Below, piece after piece: positions 6,391 to 10,000 of a DNA stretch of 10,000 nucleotides. This stretch comes from Halisarca cf. caerulea (Eukaryota; Porifera; Demospongiae; Chondrillida; Halisarcidae): contig CAUJGJ010000487.1 in assembly GCA_963170055.1 (NCBI GenBank), forward strand, positions 1,677,701 through 1,687,700, written 5' to 3'. A model generated the notes under the pieces. It was not told the DNA's origin. It made no database searches and saw nothing but the letters and a program-made list of their open reading frames with translations. The position numbers were made by a program, and so were the translations under genes. The number at the start of each line of letters is the position of its first letter. The first letter of the stretch is position 1.

Positions 6391-6863
6391 CATTCATCTT
6401 ACTTGTTTTTATTAACATGTAAGCATTATATAATGAGCAGGATGATTGAGGATTAGCAGGAATTAAGAAACTGCGCTCCTAATGTACACCCACACACAAA
6501 ACGTAAGTTATATGAATTTATATATGAAATCAATATAGAGATTCACAATTAATGTTCAATACAATGCACACTATGTGTAGTGCTACCTAGCTTGCCAGCT
6601 CTTTACCTCTGTGAGTTCATAACATATAGCTCTAGACTATACAGTATCATACCCATATTGCACTGACTATAATATTATTAAACGAATTTCAGAAGTTAAA
6701 GTACTGAATTCCGATCAAACAGGATACACAGTGAATACAAATGGTGTGAACTAAAGCTAACCTAGTAGTTCTGGCTTTACATCTAAATCTCTATTCTTTT
6801 AATTATTATATTATAGTTTGATAATTTCAAATATTCTCAAGTGATCCTGCTCCTATTGCTCAT
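6391..6863. other. AT-rich region downstream of the Calx-beta/C4 gene
   Basis: No gene seen. The part next to 6864 should be the 3' UTR of the minus-strand gene. Confidence 0.6.
6798..6803 (-). promoter_or_regulatory. Candidate polyadenylation signal ATTAAA of the Calx-beta/C4 gene
   Basis: TTTAAT on the plus strand reads ATTAAA on the minus strand, 60 nt past the stop codon. The distance is typical for a short sponge-type 3' UTR. No AATAAA was seen in this flank. Confidence 0.4.
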
Positions 6864-8291
6864 CTACTTGCAGCACAGAACACATGACATTTCCTTTCTC
6901 ATGTCATAGGGTGGGCATGGGATCCCATATCTGCAGTCTGCTTGGATGTGGTACAGCAGAGCACCATACTTTCTCGCAGCCTCCCCGTGCACAGAATCTG
7001 GATCCACATCAACGCATACAAATGAGGTAGTTCCCCTGTGACGATAGTTTCCCCCCATCAGCCAACCGTAGTACAGTTTGTTCCACCCGTCTGGGCACAC
7101 GTTGGTTCCTGGGATCATTAGTTGTTTGGAACAAGGAGCAGTGCACGCTGCACATGGGACATTTTGGTAGAGCATGTGGCCGAGAGCTTGACGCGCATCC
7201 GTGTTATATTCTGTTCCATAGATAAATCCCAATCCGAGATTAGCCAGAGTTGTTTCTTTATTGTATTTGGGTGCTTCTGTGAGGCACAGAAAGTTACCGC
7301 CTCCACCATAGTTATTGTAGTAGCCAGAAGCAGCTCGTCCTTGGTAAACGAGGTTTGTTTCATTAGGGCAAGTTTTTTTCCCCCAAATAGTGAACACAGT
7401 GCCAAACGACCTTGGTGGTGGTGTCGTGGGTGGTGATATTCCTACAAGAATTGATCACAATATTGAATATTAAGATGACTAATGAAACAATATTGTGTCC
7501 ATACATGCATACACGCATGCGGTATATGATATTTACGCACTGACATGAAGAATGGAGTGAGACATTGAATGGTTCTGATCAGTGCTACCTCTCACGTATG
7601 CCCCATGCATGAAAGCTCATGAATATACTTAGTCACCCTGGGCTATGTACTTACCTCGGCAATCACTTTCTCTCCAGGAGGAATCTGAGATGAACACTGT
7701 CACTCTTCCTCTGGTGCTGGCAAATGCTGGTAAAGAACTCTTCCTCACACCACACATAAACCTTTCTGACATTTCACATTCGTCATCATCAACTATTGGT
7801 ACACATATGGTCTCTGTCTTCTTGCCTGGGGTGAATCGGACAGCAATTGGACGAGCATTGAAGTCATCACTAGGTGTAGCAGAAAGACTAGAAGCAGGTG
7901 TACACTCCACAACGACACTGAAAGGTGACCTGAAGTCTCCAGCAACTTTTATAGTGAAGCAAGCCTTCTTTGTGTATTCCAGAGCTCTAACACTTGAGTC
8001 TTCAAACACAATGACAACATAATCTGTGATAGGGATCAAATTCATGTACATATTTAGCAAGTTGATTACTGAGAGTCAACAATGCATGAATGCACAGTTT
8101 ATGATGTATGTGTACATGCACTCACTCAGACACTGTAACAGTCCTACCCTATGCTTACATATGTTATACTGTTTACAGCTTTCTTTTCGCTACTTCAGAT
8201 CTCTTGTCATGTACTCACCATGTGCTTTCACTGCAGCAGCTACTGCAGCTAATCCTATAGCGACTAGCAGAAAGATCACCTTGGGTGACAT
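6864..8291 (-). CDS. Secreted Calx-beta plus spongin short-chain collagen C4-type protein (3 exons)
   Basis: Joining 8291-8219, 8023-7655 and 7441-6864 gives 339 residues. Both introns (8218-8024 and 7654-7442) have GTGAGT or GTAAGT donors and CAG or TAG acceptors, and both are phase 1. Exon 1 encodes a signal peptide, MSPKVIFLLVAIGLAAVAAA, with probable cleavage after VKA. Exon 2 (residues 25-147) is one Calx-beta domain: an acidic SDDF (76-79), VRFTPGKKTETICVPI (86-101), DDDECEMSERF (103-113) and a closing VTVFISDS strand, with six cysteines. Exon 3 starts with a Pro/Thr linker (ISPPTTPPPRS). It then matches the C-terminal domain of sponge short-chain collagen C4: W-G-TCP (167-173), LVY-G, GGG-NFLCL, GTEY, VPCAAC (242-247), LMIPGTNVCPDGW, YYGWLM, FVCVD, GIPCPPYD (320-327) and CVLCCK. 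It has twelve cysteines and an NET glycosylation site at 174. No Gly-X-Y repeat is present, so it is not itself a collagen. It is likely extracellular matrix or surface material. Confidence 0.88.
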
Positions 8292-8402
8292 GTCCAATGA
8301 TACCTTACGCAAGTCAGTATATTCCAAGACTTGGAGTAGTTGTTGATGGTATACAGTTAGCTGAGTTACAGATTTGCTGGCAATTTCTCTGCAGCTGACT
8401 CC

Positions 8403-8409
8403 ATTTATA
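8403..8409 (-). promoter_or_regulatory. TATA box of the Calx-beta/C4 gene
   Basis: The minus strand reads CCTATAAATGG here, a good TATA element, 112 nt upstream of the ATG. A start site about 31 nt downstream (near 8378, context TTGCCAGC) would give an 87-nt 5' UTR. This supports exon 1 as the true first exon. Confidence 0.5.
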
Positions 8410-8507
8410 GGCTCTACTTGAATCCTTATACGTTGATCTTTTCCTTAAGTTTTAACACTTGGTAACAAGGAATTAACTTGCTGGTTTTCACAACTGAGCA
8501 TGCAAAC

Positions 8508-8609
8508 ATACATACACACACACCACACACACCACACACACACACACACACACCACACACACACACACACCACACACACAAACACACCACACACACACAC
8601 ATACACACA

Positions 8610-8640
<31 letters not shown>

Positions 8641-8681
8641 CACCACACACACACACACACACACACCACACACACACACAA
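8508..8681. repeat. (CA)n array with regular CCACAC interruptions
   Basis: CA repeats on the plus strand are broken every 8-26 bp by an extra C (ACACCACAC). The array lies about 100 bp upstream of the TATA box of the minus-strand gene. Confidence 0.95.
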
Positions 8682-8763
8682 GCATGCAAGTGTGTGACAC
8701 TAATGCATACTACACACTTCCAGTGATATACGTACATACGCAAACAATACTATTACTCGAAGT

Positions 8764-8790
8764 CATAATTATTCATCGATAATAATTATG
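8764..8790. repeat. Short AT-rich inverted repeat
   Basis: CATAATTATT (8764-8773) and AATAATTATG (8781-8790) form a 10-bp stem with a 7-nt loop, followed by T7. It resembles a terminator but has no meaning as such in an animal genome. Confidence 0.6.
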
Positions 8791-8841
8791 ATTTTTTTAT
8801 CATATTCAAAGTATAATAAATTTCTAACTCTATTGCTATCC

Positions 8842-9094
8842 TGTGTACATGTGTGTGTTTGTGTGTGTTGTGTGTGTGCATTCATGTGTGTGTATGTATG
8901 TGTGTGTGTGTGTGTGTGTGTGTGAGTGTGTGTGTGTGTGTACATGTGTGTGTGTGTGTATGTGTGTGTGCGTGTGTGTGTGTGTGTACATGTGTGTGTG
9001 TGTGTGTGTGTGTGTGAGTGCATGTGCACGTGTGTGTGTGTGTGTGCAAGCATGCGTGTGTGTGTGTGTACATGTGTACATGTGTGTGTGTGCG

Positions 9095-9172
<78 letters not shown>
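8842..9172. repeat. (TG)n array, ending in a pure 77-bp run
   Basis: TG repeats with ACATG, GAGTG and GCAAGCATGCG interruptions, then an uninterrupted (TG)38 at 9096-9172. The orientation is opposite to the 8508-8681 array, 160 bp away. Confidence 0.95.
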
Positions 9173-9173
<1 letters not shown>

Positions 9174-9506
9174 GTTCACAATTTTGACATTATGACAGGC
9201 TTATCCCTAGCCTATCCCATGTATATAATAATGACATCATGCATGCATGTACAGTATATACTGTATATGACCAATTACCTGTATAATATATTATTGCTAT
9301 ATATATACCAATGAATTACACTATTATTATTATGATCACACATTGCATAAATATTGCATGCTTCCATTGTGCAAACTATGAGCGATCCCATGCGTGGATT
9401 ATATCTCATTATTGTGTGTGTTTCATGCAATCAACAAAATTAAATTAATGTATGTGCATGACGTTGTGCTATAACTTGTCCATGGCTCAGGCATGATTAT
9501 TATAAT
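9173..9506. other. AT-rich spacer
   Basis: Contains a 14-bp palindrome, ACAGTATATACTGT (about 9251-9264). No gene or other feature recognised. Confidence 0.6.
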
Positions 9507-10000
9507 ACCCATCACCATCACCTACCACCCTACCCATCACCGTCACATACCACCCTACCCATCACCGTCACATAATACCACCCTACCCATCACCGTCACA
9601 TACCACCCTACCCATCACTCTCACATATACAACCCTATACCCATCACCATCACCTACCACCCTACCCATCACCATCACATACCACCCTACCCATCACCGT
9701 CACATACCACCCTACCCATCACCGTCACATATATACCACCCTACCCATCACCGTCACATATACAACCCTATACCCATCACCATCACCTACCACCCTACCC
9801 ATCACCATCACCTACCACCCTACCCATCACCATCACATACCACCCTACCCATCACCATCACATACCACCCTACCCATCACCATCACATATACCACCCTAC
9901 CCATCACCGTCACATACCACCCTACCCATCACCGTCACATATATACCACCCTACCCATCACCGTCACAATTACCACCCTACCCATCACCGTCACATAATA
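9507..10000. repeat. 25-29-bp minisatellite, about 19 copies, truncated by the window end
   Basis: The unit core is TACCACCCTACCCATCACC followed by GTCACA or ATCAC(C/A). Lengths vary (25, 27, 28, 29 bp) through AT insertions at one junction (ATACC, ATATACC, ATATATACC). The plus strand is nearly free of G, except in the variable CCGTC word. A variant unit starting ATATACAACCCTATACCC occurs at 9625 and 9758, 133 bp apart, giving a hint of higher-order structure. The array continues past 10000. Confidence 0.95.

Noticed and set aside
5819..6418. ORFs of 100-199 codons on both strands in the TG tract
   Set aside because: Pure dinucleotide-repeat translation. The unique ends carry no recognisable domain.
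7122..8022. Plus-strand ORFs of 104 and 125 codons
   Set aside because: Antisense shadows of exons 3 and 2 of the Calx-beta/C4 gene.
8026..8346. Plus-strand 106-codon ORF
   Set aside because: It runs antisense through intron 1 and exon 1 and has no domain.
8764..8797. Hairpin plus T-run as a transcription terminator
   Set aside because: Intrinsic terminators of this kind are bacterial. The genes here have introns.
8426..9314. His/Thr and Cys/Val ORFs over the CA and TG arrays
   Set aside because: Same repeat artefact.

Overview
This window looks like nuclear DNA from an invertebrate animal, most likely a demosponge. The reasons are short GT-AG introns (195 and 213 nt), AT-rich spacers full of GCATGC-type words, several dinucleotide and minisatellite arrays, and a gene whose last domain matches the C-terminal domain of spongin short-chain collagen C4. 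Nothing points to a bacterial layout. The species is an inference: the C4 domain also occurs in other invertebrates.

Layout from left to right. 1-680: a degenerate inverted-repeat (MITE-like) element, then a probable terminal exon of a plus-strand membrane protein ending in a KxKxx tail. 681-1337: two long alternating pyrimidine-purine tracts, the second a 10-bp minisatellite. 1338-2100: AT-rich spacer ending in a CpG-richer putative promoter. 2101-2775: an intronless gene for a pyridoxamine 5'-phosphate oxidase (PNPO) family protein with an altered substrate site. 2776-4546: AT-rich spacer with an (AT)n tract, a second MITE-like relic, a 57-codon ORF that may be a terminal exon, and a tRNA-like A-box fossil. 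4547-5243: two related tandem arrays of 22-bp and 25-bp units. 5534-5589: a strong short hairpin. 5929-6390: a (TG)n-rich tract. 6864-8291 on the minus strand: a three-exon gene for a secreted protein made of a signal peptide, one Calx-beta domain and a C4-type domain, with a TATA box upstream. 8508-9172: (CA)n then (TG)n arrays in opposite orientation. 9507-10000: a 25-29-bp minisatellite that runs off the window.

The genes do not appear to share a pathway. PNPO-like proteins are cytosolic vitamin B6/FMN enzymes, the Calx-beta/C4 protein should be extracellular matrix or surface material, and the plus-strand exon at 444-651 looks like an ER-type membrane protein tail. The points most worth checking are the Calx-beta/C4 fusion lacking any Gly-X-Y collagen segment, the modified PNPO active site, the 25-pair hairpin, and the 385-bp unbroken alternating tract. 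I found no convincing new multi-gene system.
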